Source: CAYJAD01 sp964372165
Lineage (GTDB): Bacteria > Desulfobacterota > Desulfovibrionia > Desulfovibrionales > Desulfovibrionaceae
NCBI GenBank assembly: GCA_964372165.1
Contig: CAYJPT010000014.1
Location: 1-25,256, forward strand
Direction of reading: 5' to 3'
DNA length: 25,256 nucleotides
The notes below the pieces were generated by a model, which was not told the origin of the DNA, searched no databases, and saw nothing but the letters and a program-made list of their open reading frames with translations. Shown piece after piece: positions 15,226 through 22,890 of this stretch. Position numbers and translations under genes: made by a program. Within the stretch, counting starts at the first letter, position 1. Each line of letters starts with the position of its first letter.

Positions 15226-16080
15226 TTAAGCTTGAGCTGCAGCACCTGCAGACTTAATTTCTGCCTCAAGAAAACTTTGCAATATTTGATTAAACTTGCT
15301 CATAAGATCTTGAAACATTTGTCTGTTTGATACAGATAGCTGCCTTGAGGCTTCCACTTCTTCTGCCTCTGCTTGAATACCATCGGCCTTAGCATTAATC
15401 ATACCTTCAGAGCTATTACCAACAGAACTTGTACCTTCACTTAAAGTTTTTGTAAGCATGGTAGTTAGCTGGTTGATGGCTGTTCTGTTTTCAATGGTGG
15501 CAAGCTCAGACCTTTCTTGGTTGTCAATAGCCAAGCTATTTTCATTATTTTGAAGATTGTCTTGATTTGGCCTATTTTCGGTCATTTCAATTTCAGTAGC
15601 AGGCTTTGCCTCGCCAGCCATACTGCTCTTCATTTTTGTTAAGCTAGAAGTATTCTTATAAATATTTACTCCGCTAACTGCTGCCCCACCAAGACTTAGT
15701 CCTGCACTAACAATACCTACGCAAAGGCCAACAATAGCAGCTGTCATGCGTTTTGACGCTGCATCTTTTAAGTCTGCCACGCGAGCTTGAATTTGCATTT
15801 GAGCAATTTCTTGATTTGCTTCGTAGCTATCGCGGTTCATTTGGCACATGAGTACAATAAGTTCTAAATAATTTGATGAAAAATTACTTGCTCCCTTATA
15901 GTCTGTCGTGCTAGGTGTGCTAAGCGTTGGAGCAGCTGTATTGACCTCTTGCGAAGTGGGGCTTGGTGCATCTTGCACAGCAGTATTTTTTTGCACACTT
16001 GTAGCACTACTTGCTTGGGTAACTTCTAAATTATAATTTGCATTTACATTAACAGTGGTATTTGCTGTAACTTTCGTCAT
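15226..16080 (-). CDS. sctB: Minor translocator SctB (YopD/SseD/EspB-like)
   Basis: This 284-residue protein has one strong membrane segment at about 112-138 (MTAAIVGLCVGIVSAGLSL), preceded by an amphipathic helix (YLELIVLMCQMNRDSYEANQEI), and ends in a helical, charged tail. One membrane segment and position after the major translocator fit the minor pore subunit. The N-terminal 65 residues are Thr/Asn/Ser/Pro-rich, typical of a secretion signal. ATG 16080 has AGGAGT 6 nt upstream; the upstream frame to 16113 lies inside the preceding gene and is not used. It would insert into the host membrane with SctE. Confidence 0.78.
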   Translation of the reverse strand: MTKVTANTTVNVNANYNLEVTQASSATSVQKNTAVQDAPSPTSQEVNTAAPTLSTPSTTDYKGASNFSSNYLELIVLMCQMNRDSYEANQEIAQMQIQARVADLKDAASKRMTAAIVGLCVGIVSAGLSLGGAAVSGVNIYKNTSSLTKMKSSMAGEAKPATEIEMTENRPNQDNLQNNENSLAIDNQERSELATIENRTAINQLTTMLTKTLSEGTSSVGNSSEGMINAKADGIQAEAEEVEASRQLSVSNRQMFQDLMSKFNQILQSFLEAEIKSAGAAAQA

Positions 16081-16090
16081 AATCAAACTC

Positions 16091-17107
16091 CTATGCACTA
16101 ACACTAGCGGCACTATTTCTGCCTTCAGTTGTTTTTTGAATCATTTCTGCAGTGCTTTGAACCATGGAAGCAAAGCTATTCATAATACTATCTAAACTAC
16201 TAATTGTTGCATCAAGGTCTGCTTGAGTTTCTTCATGCTCAGCAGTGAGTTCAGAAACATCCTCTTGTATGCTAGCAGCCTTTAGATTGATGCCACCCTT
16301 GGTAAGGTTTATGCCCACGGTGGCTACCTCCATTGTTGCAGTAGTTGCTTGTATGGTGGTATTAATAGCTTGAGTAGAAATACGCATACCCATAGCAGCA
16401 ATCTTAGTGCCTGCACTTGCCGCAACTTTTACTGCACCAATACCAAGGCACACAGAAACAACAGTAGCAACGAAGCTTGTGATCATAAGTCCAATACTAA
16501 GCCCTTTAGCCACATCTGGATCCATATTAGCTTGCACCGAGGGTAGGCCCACTATGGAATTGGCCAGTGCTGCAGCCGAGGCCACACAAGCAGCAACTCC
16601 TGCCGCTGTTGCAAACCCACCTGTAGTTACTGTAGCCACAGCTGTCCCCGCAATGGAGGCTATTAAAAACAGAGCTGAAATAATAACATTCGCAATATCC
16701 ATGGCCCCATTAACATCTTCTTGGCGGCTCATGGTTTCAAAATAATCTAAGGAATCATTCATCCTTATTTCATTTTGATCTGCCACATCTTCTTGATGTC
16801 GCTCACTGTTCGTTAGGCCAATCTCCACAGACTCATTGCTAGCCTTTGTTTGCAAACCCATAAGCAAAATCATGGCAGAACTTGCACTAATTTTAGGTGC
16901 GTCTAAACTAGGTGCACTAGAGTTTGGCTGCAAAGTTGGGCTTGGGGTGTTTTCATCCTCTGTAGTCACGCTTTCAGTCTTACCCATTCCTTGTGCAGCA
17001 CTGGCAGCAGCACTTTGTATAGCAGTGGAGTTTTCAAGTAAATTTGCAATAGCACTTGGCAAGTCTGTATTGTCACCTTGCGTGGTTGTAACTGTTATAT
17101 TACTCAT
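16091..17107 (-). CDS. sctE: Major translocator SctE (YopB/IpaB/SseC-like)
   Basis: This 338-residue protein has two hydrophobic regions, a long one at about 137-188 and a second at about 203-231 (GLSIGLMITSFVATVVSVCL), separated by a polar loop with VQANMDPDVAK. This layout is that of the major pore-forming translocator. An N-terminal disordered Ser/Pro/Asn segment contains PSPTLQ, and a C-terminal coiled coil (about 275-320) ends GRNSAASVSA. The start is ATG with AAAGGTC 8 nt upstream. It lies directly after its likely SycD-type chaperone, the usual arrangement. Identification by topology and context is good. Confidence 0.82.
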   Translation of the reverse strand: MSNITVTTTQGDNTDLPSAIANLLENSTAIQSAAASAAQGMGKTESVTTEDENTPSPTLQPNSSAPSLDAPKISASSAMILLMGLQTKASNESVEIGLTNSERHQEDVADQNEIRMNDSLDYFETMSRQEDVNGAMDIANVIISALFLIASIAGTAVATVTTGGFATAAGVAACVASAAALANSIVGLPSVQANMDPDVAKGLSIGLMITSFVATVVSVCLGIGAVKVAASAGTKIAAMGMRISTQAINTTIQATTATMEVATVGINLTKGGINLKAASIQEDVSELTAEHEETQADLDATISSLDSIMNSFASMVQSTAEMIQKTTEGRNSAASVSA

Positions 17108-17118
17108 ATTAATGACCT

Positions 17119-17622
17119 TTATAATTTATCTATGTTAGCAAGCATTACTTCAACCTTGCCACGCATGGCAGAATAATCATTTTTACTGGCGTCAATGCGT
17201 TTAAGGGTATAGGTTAAGGCAGATTTAGTTGCCGGAATATCGCGCATGGCCATATAGCATTCTGCGCTGTGGAACATGGGATTTGGATCTTCTCTGTCTA
17301 TTCCGCAAGCCCATTGGTAAAATAAAGCGGCGTTTTCATAGTTTTTTAGCATATGCAAGCATGCCGCAAAGCCCACATAAATTCTTGCATCAAAAGGTTG
17401 TATGGACATTAAAATTCCAAAAAAGCCTGCTGCATCTTCATATTTTGCAGCGTTATATGTATTAAATGCTACAGAATATAAAGCTTCAAATTGGTCATTG
17501 CTTAGGTTTAATACATCGGCTAGGCTTTTTTCACCCTTCATTATATCGTCAACAGCCGCTTGTATAGCTTCCAAACTTTCGTTGGTAATACTGCCATCAT
17601 CATTTAAGGTTACAGATAACAT
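17119..17622 (-). CDS. Translocator chaperone, class II TPR (SycD/LcrH/SicA family)
   Basis: This 167-residue protein has three TPR-like repeats in the SycD pattern: LSNDQFEALYSVAFNTYNAA, then YEDAAGFFGILMSIQPFDAR, then PMFHSAECYMAMRD. The family binds the two hydrophobic translocators in the cytoplasm and keeps them soluble until export. Both client genes follow immediately. ATG 17622 has AGGAG about 8 nt upstream and yields the expected MLSVTLNDDG start; the frame reaching 17688 would run back into the preceding gene. Identification is strong. Confidence 0.93.
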   Translation of the reverse strand: MLSVTLNDDGSITNESLEAIQAAVDDIMKGEKSLADVLNLSNDQFEALYSVAFNTYNAAKYEDAAGFFGILMSIQPFDARIYVGFAACLHMLKNYENAALFYQWACGIDREDPNPMFHSAECYMAMRDIPATKSALTYTLKRIDASKNDYSAMRGKVEVMLANIDKL

Positions 17623-17632
17623 TATAATACTC

Positions 17633-17923
17633 CTATACCATGTTCTTACGTAGTTTAGCTGTCGCGGACACTTTGGGTGCATTAGCACTTAAAGTATTAT
17701 TAATTTCATTAATTTCATGTAAGACATCATTATATTGCTTTTGCTGTTCTGCAGTCATATTTTCTGGTAAACTAGAATTAGCATAGTTAGGTACTAGTTC
17801 TTCAGCCAATTTGCATAAACCACTTAACATGTCTCGCTGACCATCAAGAGTATTTTTTAATTCTTCTAATCTTTTTTTGGAGCGATCAACAAGTTCTTGA
17901 GAATGTGTAATTGCATTGTTCAT
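17633..17923 (-). CDS. Small coiled-coil T3SS protein (LcrG-sized), unknown
   Basis: This 96-residue polar helical protein is the first gene of the translocon operon. The N-terminal helix is charged (VDRSKKRLEELKNTLDGQRD), and the C-terminus is basic (AKLRKNMV). It has no membrane segment. In Yersinia the tip-protein chaperone LcrG (95 residues) opens the lcrGVH-yopBD operon, so size and place fit an LcrG-type protein or an EspA-type chaperone, but I see no convincing motif. The start is ATG with GAGGT about 5 nt upstream. The next gene begins 10 nt after its stop. Confidence 0.6.
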   Translation of the reverse strand: MNNAITHSQELVDRSKKRLEELKNTLDGQRDMLSGLCKLAEELVPNYANSSLPENMTAEQQKQYNDVLHEINEINNTLSANAPKVSATAKLRKNMV

Positions 17924-17960
17924 GTGTACCTCGATAATTTAGAGTTGATATTTAAGATGA

Positions 17961-17990
17961 ATTATAAATATATAAAACATTCTTTGACGA
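17961..17990 (-). promoter_or_regulatory. Candidate promoter for the translocon operon
   Basis: On the minus strand TATAAT (17961-17966) has TCGTCA (17985-17990, 4 of 6) 18 nt upstream. It lies in the 354-nt AT-rich gap 17924-18277, which also holds an AACTTG / CAAGTT inverted repeat (18015-18036) upstream of the promoter that could bind a regulator. I see no convincing terminator for the phosphatase gene in this gap, so read-through from it is possible. Confidence 0.35.
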
Positions 17991-18277
17991 CTTTCATTGT
18001 CTATTTTATTACATAACTTGTTGCTTTTTGCAAGTTTTATTTTGCCTTGCAGTAGTTATCATCTTATATAATTATTTGATTTAATAGATTTTTTAAAAAA
18101 CACATCGCTTTTGCAATGAGAGCGTTATTTTGTATATTTTAAGAATAAGTAACTAAAGTCAGTATTAATAATTATTTTTTTTAAATGTAATTTCAAAGTG
18201 TTATATGCAAAAAATTTTCATTAAAATCATAAAACAAGGTACCTATTTGTAATAATTATATTTCTTAAAAGTTAATA

Positions 18278-19843
18278 TTATGTTTTCCATATGAAATTAA
18301 GTAAGGCTATATCATCATACTGCGCAACGCCGGTGCTAAATAAATTAATTTTCTCAAGCAAGTATTTATTTAATTGTTCTGGTGCTAAATCATTACCTTG
18401 TTGTAGTAAGTTATATAGCGTTGCATAGCCTAGGCGTTCTCCTTCAGTATTTATGGCTTCATTTACACCATCAGTATAAAGAAATATACGGTCACCGGGT
18501 GTTAGTTGATATTGAATATTGGTGTAGGTCACATCATCAAAGCTTGCAACCACCATATCCTTATGGCTTGGGAGGCTTTCTAATGTATTATTTTCATGTA
18601 TACAAAGAGGAGGAGTGTGACCAGCATTGGCAAAGGTTATTTGACCTGTGCTACAATTTAGTGTGCCAAGAGTTAGGGTTACAAACATATTACTAGTATT
18701 ATTTTGGCAAAGGGTCTGATTTATATATTCCAGAGCCTTGGCAGGATTATTCTTACTATCAGTATGGCGCATAATAACACGAATAAGAGTTAGAGTCATA
18801 CTCATAAATAAAGCTGCCGGAACTCCTTTGTCTGAAACATCACCTATGGCAAAGCAAAAATTTTCATCATCTAACCAAAATACATCAAATAAATCACCCC
18901 CAACTTCACGCGCAGGCAAGACTAATCCGTGCATGGAAAGACTTTTATTAAGTGCATTTTCCTGATAGTCAGTATGAAAATCTCTTGGTAAGATATTTTG
19001 CTGAATACTTTTAGCAAGTCGTAGTTCACTCTCAGCCTTTTCTTGTACTACAGTAAGACGCAATGTTTCATGCATATTTTTTTGCAAAGCGTTGACCATA
19101 AAGTGAAAAGAATTAGCTAATGTTCCTATTTCATCGCTACGGTCAAGTGGAAGATCCGGAATTTTATTCCAAATTTTATGGGATGTTATATCTTCATTAG
19201 GTATGAGTATGGCTGCTTTATTTAAGCTTTGCAATGGTTTAGTTAAATGTTTACTAAGTATTATGGATAAAATTAAACCAATAATCATTATAATTGCTGC
19301 AACTTGTATCAATTGCATACGCCTATCCCACACGGCTTCTTCAAAATTTTTATGAAAAAAGTACAAGGATAAATAATAATCATTTTTTTTAAGTACCTTG
19401 GTAATGTGGGTTGCTCGGCCAAGTGGTGTATTGATTATAGCTGCATTGGCGTTGGCAGTGGCAATAGCCTCCTTACGCATAGCAAGGCTAATGTCTGTCT
19501 TAAGGTTTTTTGGAGCAATAACATTGCCCTCATGGTCAAGAATGATAGCTTCAAAATTTTGGGAAAGATGAGCTACTGTATTTTCAACAACATCTAACCA
19601 AAACTTATGGTTAATCTTACTTTCAGGATTTTCATTTTTTAATTTTTGATAATTAAGATAATTAAAAGTCAACTCACTCTTAATATTTTCAGCTATTATT
19701 TCAATAAGTTCTCTACTAGTATATTCAACGTCCTTGGTAATTTCTTTTTCAAATACTATGGTTATTAATATAGCCACGCACAGGCTTAAAAATATAATTG
19801 TTCCAGAGATTTTTTGTGACAGATGAAATGCAGGTAATCGCAT
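18278..19843 (-). CDS. Membrane sensor serine phosphatase (HAMP + SpoIIE/PP2C, RsbU-like)
   Basis: This 521-residue protein has a first membrane helix at about 11-31, an extracytoplasmic sensor of about 145 residues, a second helix at 179-197, a HAMP domain (about 198-254), a coiled-coil linker containing AESELRLAKSIQQNILPRDF (269-288) and a C-terminal PP2C/SpoIIE phosphatase. Metal-site residues look intact: REVGGDLFD (Asp317), IGDVSDKG (Asp335), YTDGVNEA (Asp458) and the DD at 510-511. It would dephosphorylate the STAS antagonist encoded at 2162-2497 in response to an envelope signal. The start is ATG with AAAAGG about 11 nt upstream. The link to T3SS control is inferred. Confidence 0.92.
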   Translation of the reverse strand: MRLPAFHLSQKISGTIIFLSLCVAILITIVFEKEITKDVEYTSRELIEIIAENIKSELTFNYLNYQKLKNENPESKINHKFWLDVVENTVAHLSQNFEAIILDHEGNVIAPKNLKTDISLAMRKEAIATANANAAIINTPLGRATHITKVLKKNDYYLSLYFFHKNFEEAVWDRRMQLIQVAAIIMIIGLILSIILSKHLTKPLQSLNKAAILIPNEDITSHKIWNKIPDLPLDRSDEIGTLANSFHFMVNALQKNMHETLRLTVVQEKAESELRLAKSIQQNILPRDFHTDYQENALNKSLSMHGLVLPAREVGGDLFDVFWLDDENFCFAIGDVSDKGVPAALFMSMTLTLIRVIMRHTDSKNNPAKALEYINQTLCQNNTSNMFVTLTLGTLNCSTGQITFANAGHTPPLCIHENNTLESLPSHKDMVVASFDDVTYTNIQYQLTPGDRIFLYTDGVNEAINTEGERLGYATLYNLLQQGNDLAPEQLNKYLLEKINLFSTGVAQYDDIALLNFIWKT

Positions 19844-20007
19844 ATTATTATTAACCTTTTGTCAAAGTTTATATTAGTTATCAATAAATGTCTTAAAAAC
19901 ACATTGATGTTCAATGAAAAAAATATAATATTTCAATATTTTAAATCAATAGAATCCTGTGAAAATTTGGTTAATTAAGCTAAAAAAAATCTAAATTTTG
20001 CTGCATA

Positions 20008-20037
20008 ACTATGTCATAACAAATAATTTTTTGTCAA
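20008..20037 (-). promoter_or_regulatory. Candidate promoter for the RsbU-like phosphatase gene
   Basis: On the minus strand a perfect TTGACA (20032-20037) is followed after 18 nt by CATAGT (20008-20013, 4 of 6 match to TATAAT). It would give a leader of about 160 nt. It sits in the 469-nt gene-free stretch 19844-20312 between divergent genes. That stretch also holds the inverted repeat at 20065-20117 and the plus-strand promoter at 20219-20279. Confidence 0.35.
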
Positions 20038-20064
20038 GAAATATAAAATAGATTAGAATGATAA

Positions 20065-20117
20065 GCAAAAAATAAGTTCATGCAAAATGCAACTTGTAAG
20101 AAAAGCTTATTTTTTGC
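20065..20117. repeat. Perfect 12-bp inverted repeat in the regulator/effector gap
   Basis: GCAAAAAATAAG (20065-20076) and CTTATTTTTTGC (20106-20117) are exact reverse complements separated by 29 nt that hold a smaller TGCA-AAA-TGCA. It lies between the two divergent promoters. It could be a binding site for a shared regulator or an RNA stem; it lacks the GC-rich stem of a normal terminator. Confidence 0.6.
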
Positions 20118-20218
20118 GGTATTACGCATAACTATTTTTTTTTATCTTGAAAAAAAAGAGAATTAGTGTATAAAGAAATTAAATAGTGTTGAAACTTCAA
20201 TGAGGTATTAAATTTTGT

Positions 20219-20279
20219 TTGACAATAAGGGAGAAAAAATTATCAGCCGGTTTGGCTGGCGTGGTAAAGATATTATAAT
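20219..20279 (+). promoter_or_regulatory. Candidate promoter(s) of the chaperone-effector operon
   Basis: A perfect TTGACA (20219-20224) is followed after 16 nt by TATCAG (20241-20246, 4 of 6). A perfect TATAAT (20274-20279) lies further on, with TTGGCT (20252-20257, 4 of 6) 16 nt upstream of it. A CAGCC / GGCTG hairpin (20244-20258) overlaps both candidates and could be an operator. Which start is used cannot be told from sequence. Confidence 0.4.
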
Positions 20280-20312
20280 AATCTGTAACGATGAGTAGCA
20301 ATGGAGACAACT

Positions 20313-20765
20313 ATGAATCTTGTATTTTTTGTGGAAGAATTTGCAAAGGCCGTACAATCTGAAACCGTTAAAAATGAACATGAAGGCGTCTTAAGCGTAC
20401 ACATTGGTGAATTTGAGGTTTTCTTTGCCCATTTTGAAAATAGAAATGCCATTATGCTTCATGCATCTCTTGATACTCACGATGGTAGTAATGAGGCACT
20501 TATGCGCCTTCTTAAGATGAATAATTTTTTTGAAAAAACATATGGAGTTTGCCTAGGTATTGACGGTGAAGTTATCACTGCACAGCAAAACATATATATT
20601 AGTGAACATGACTCTAATCTTGAATTAGAATTGTTCATGGAACAGTGTCACTTATTTTTAACTGCATCAGCTTTAATTATGGAGGAGTTAAAACAAGATA
20701 TTACTAAAAATAATGCGCAGAATGATGAAACTGGTTCAATTTTGCTACCAAACAACTTAATTTAA
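20313..20765 (+). CDS. Class I T3SS effector chaperone (CesT/SycE-like)
   Basis: This 150-residue acidic protein has the size and alternating helix-strand layout of CesT/SycE chaperones: an N-terminal helix FVEEFAKAVQSE, strands around VLSVHIGEFEVFFAHFE and AIMLHASLD, the LMRLLKMNNFFEKTYGVCLGI region and a C-terminal amphipathic helix. These proteins dimerise, bind the N-terminal region of effectors and deliver them to SctN. ATG 20313 has GGAG 6 nt upstream; the ATG at 20301 overlaps that site and is less likely. The putative effector gene starts 12 nt after its stop, so the client is probably that protein and perhaps its paralog. Confidence 0.78.
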   Translation: MNLVFFVEEFAKAVQSETVKNEHEGVLSVHIGEFEVFFAHFENRNAIMLHASLDTHDGSNEALMRLLKMNNFFEKTYGVCLGIDGEVITAQQNIYISEHDSNLELELFMEQCHLFLTASALIMEELKQDITKNNAQNDETGSILLPNNLI

Positions 20766-20777
20766 TAGGATATAATT

Positions 20778-22754
20778 ATGACACGCGTAGACCATATGCC
20801 ATACATACCAACTAATGACTTAAATGCAAGCAGTAGCTTATTTTCAAGAAAGTTAGATGACAAGAATATTGGTACGTTAAGCAACGTAAACGTTAAAGGG
20901 TTATCTACATTCAAAATTAGTAGCGATGGTTCGCTTAAAAAACTAGGGTCAATTCGTCAAACTTTAAGAAATATAGGTGATATATTTTCATCTAGTGCGT
21001 CTATTGCTACGCGTAATAGTAAAGTAGCTGCAAAACTATCAAAGCTTAGACAAACAGATTATGAAAATACTGCTCCAGTTTTTAAATATACAAAGTCAAA
21101 AGAGTTTGTAAACTCTATGCAAACAAGTAGGCAGACTATTGAACAAAATTTAAATAATGCAAATTTAGATGAGTCTTCAAAAAAATTGCTTAACACATTT
21201 TTTAAAAGGATCAGCAATAGCATGGATGAGGCAATCAGAGGCAATAAGCATGATCAACTACCAGAAATTGCACAAAAGTTGCGCTTAATGAACAAAGCTC
21301 TTGCTTCTGATGGCTCAACACGCTCTGTTGCCCTAATGAACATTGGTGCAAAAGTTTTAGAAGATAGAACAATTTCTTATGATAAGAAAGAAATGATTTT
21401 TAATTTTATACATAGCTCATTTGACAAAATTCAACAACAAGTTAGTGAACAAATGCAAAAACTTGATGCTCCTCAGTTTCAAAAAACTATTGTTGACTGC
21501 CAAATTCAGGAGTTCCATCAAGGCATAGCGCATGATTTTAGTTTAGATAACGAAGTGCTTGATGGTGCTATTGAAGCTTCACGCAACCTAAGCACATTTA
21601 TGAACAAGCTTGCAAAAGCAGGTTCAAAAGAAATGTCGGTTATTGTTGATACTGGTATAAGTTTGCTTAGAGAAAACAGGGCAAACGATGAGAGCTTGAG
21701 TAAGGCTTTGATTGAAGCCTTTAATAAAAAAATAACTAGCTCAACACAATTTGATGCAAAAATACAAAAGCACATAGTTAGTGCATTAAAAGAGAAAACT
21801 ACAAATAAACCAACAGCCTTAAATGATGAATTAAAAAATTCTGATGATTTTTTAACCGAGCATGAAATAGATGCATTAACAGAAGAAGGTAGCTTAAACC
21901 TAACTGCTATACGTGTTGACAGCTTAAATAAACTGCTTTTTAGCAATGGAGTATACAATAGCACACAAGATACTACAATAATAAAAGATGCTGTTAAAGA
22001 AACATTTACCAAGGCGATTGATGCCAAAGCGCTTGGAGCAAAAGAAAATGATTTTTATGTAAAAGTAGTGCGTGATGGCTATAATTTAGGTGGAGCATTA
22101 TTTAGACCAGGTGGAGTGAAGGTATTTCGTGACACATATCTTGAACAACATGAAAATAGTAATTATGATGATCACTATATGCCATTTATGGCGCGATATG
22201 CTACTCATTTACCACAAAGCCTTTTGGCACGTGAAAATGTAGGTACTGACGAAGATCCGAAGTATGCACTTACTAATGTAGCTGTTGACCAAGAGCTTGA
22301 GCGTGATTTTTTTAGTGATTGTACTCGAAGCTTTTCGGCTGTTGCTGATGGTGGATTAAAACATTTAGTACATGTAGCTGCTAGTCAAGAAGGATTGCCT
22401 AATGAAGGCCCACAAGCTTTTAGGAGTTATTTCAATCTACCTGATAAAGCTTTAATGGATTTAATTGGTATTGAAATACAAACTGCTCAAGACTTTATAC
22501 CAGCTCTTGATATTCAAAAAAGCGATGATTCAACGCCACTTAATCCTAAGAAGGATTTAACCTTGACGCTTGATTTAAATATGCAAGTACGCTTTACTAA
22601 TTTGAATAATGCTCTAGCAGATGTACCAATACTTAGACAGCAAAATATTGCATTAAAGTTGGTTATGCCTACGAAGCAAGAATGCCTTACTACTGGCCAC
22701 TATGATTTAAAGCGAATAGACTACAATGTGGATGTTACAATTCCTGCAGAGTAA
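20778..22754 (+). CDS. Putative T3SS effector, large, unknown family (paralog A)
   Basis: This 658-residue protein has no signal peptide or membrane segment. I do not recognise its family. The first 40 residues are polar and Ser/Asn-rich, as in T3SS secretion signals. Residues about 44-95 (FKISSDGSLKKLGSIRQTLRN, IGDIF, ATRNSKVAAKLSKL) recur in the next gene. The middle is helical. Near residue 430 comes KVVRDGYNLGGALFRPGGV, then FFSDCTRSFSAVADGG, both with weak counterparts in the paralog, and the C-terminus is strand-like (LTLTLDLNMQVRF ... NVDVTIPAE). The ribosome site is AGGA about 8 nt upstream. It follows the chaperone gene by 12 nt, which is the main ground for calling it an effector. 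Confidence 0.65.
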   Translation: MTRVDHMPYIPTNDLNASSSLFSRKLDDKNIGTLSNVNVKGLSTFKISSDGSLKKLGSIRQTLRNIGDIFSSSASIATRNSKVAAKLSKLRQTDYENTAPVFKYTKSKEFVNSMQTSRQTIEQNLNNANLDESSKKLLNTFFKRISNSMDEAIRGNKHDQLPEIAQKLRLMNKALASDGSTRSVALMNIGAKVLEDRTISYDKKEMIFNFIHSSFDKIQQQVSEQMQKLDAPQFQKTIVDCQIQEFHQGIAHDFSLDNEVLDGAIEASRNLSTFMNKLAKAGSKEMSVIVDTGISLLRENRANDESLSKALIEAFNKKITSSTQFDAKIQKHIVSALKEKTTNKPTALNDELKNSDDFLTEHEIDALTEEGSLNLTAIRVDSLNKLLFSNGVYNSTQDTTIIKDAVKETFTKAIDAKALGAKENDFYVKVVRDGYNLGGALFRPGGVKVFRDTYLEQHENSNYDDHYMPFMARYATHLPQSLLARENVGTDEDPKYALTNVAVDQELERDFFSDCTRSFSAVADGGLKHLVHVAASQEGLPNEGPQAFRSYFNLPDKALMDLIGIEIQTAQDFIPALDIQKSDDSTPLNPKKDLTLTLDLNMQVRFTNLNNALADVPILRQQNIALKLVMPTKQECLTTGHYDLKRIDYNVDVTIPAE

Positions 22755-22890
22755 AGTGAGCATGATTTGCTTATGATATTAGATGTCTTTGCATGACATA
22801 TCATGTAAATGACTAATAAGGTTTAGAAAAATATAACACATCAAAAAATTAGTGTGATTATTTTTGAAGTGCCTTACAAATGGAGTTTTT

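Noticed and set aside
16407..16745. Plus-strand frame of 112 codons opposite the major translocator
   Set aside because: Ala/Thr-rich antisense reading of the membrane segments; the minus frame has the topology and context.
18106..18124. Small hairpin CGCTTTT / GAGAGCG followed by T-rich sequence on the plus strand
   Set aside because: The G-U pairing favours plus-strand RNA, but no plus-strand gene precedes it; too weak to call a terminator.
21518..22027. A 169-codon minus-strand frame inside the first effector gene
   Set aside because: It is opposite a 658-codon frame preceded by a ribosome site and a chaperone gene; its Ser/Leu/Phe-rich make-up is typical of an antisense shadow.
22773..22804. 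ATGATAT / ATATCAT inverted repeat between the two effector genes
   Set aside because: The stem is AT-rich with a 4-nt bulge and no T tract, so it is not a convincing terminator.
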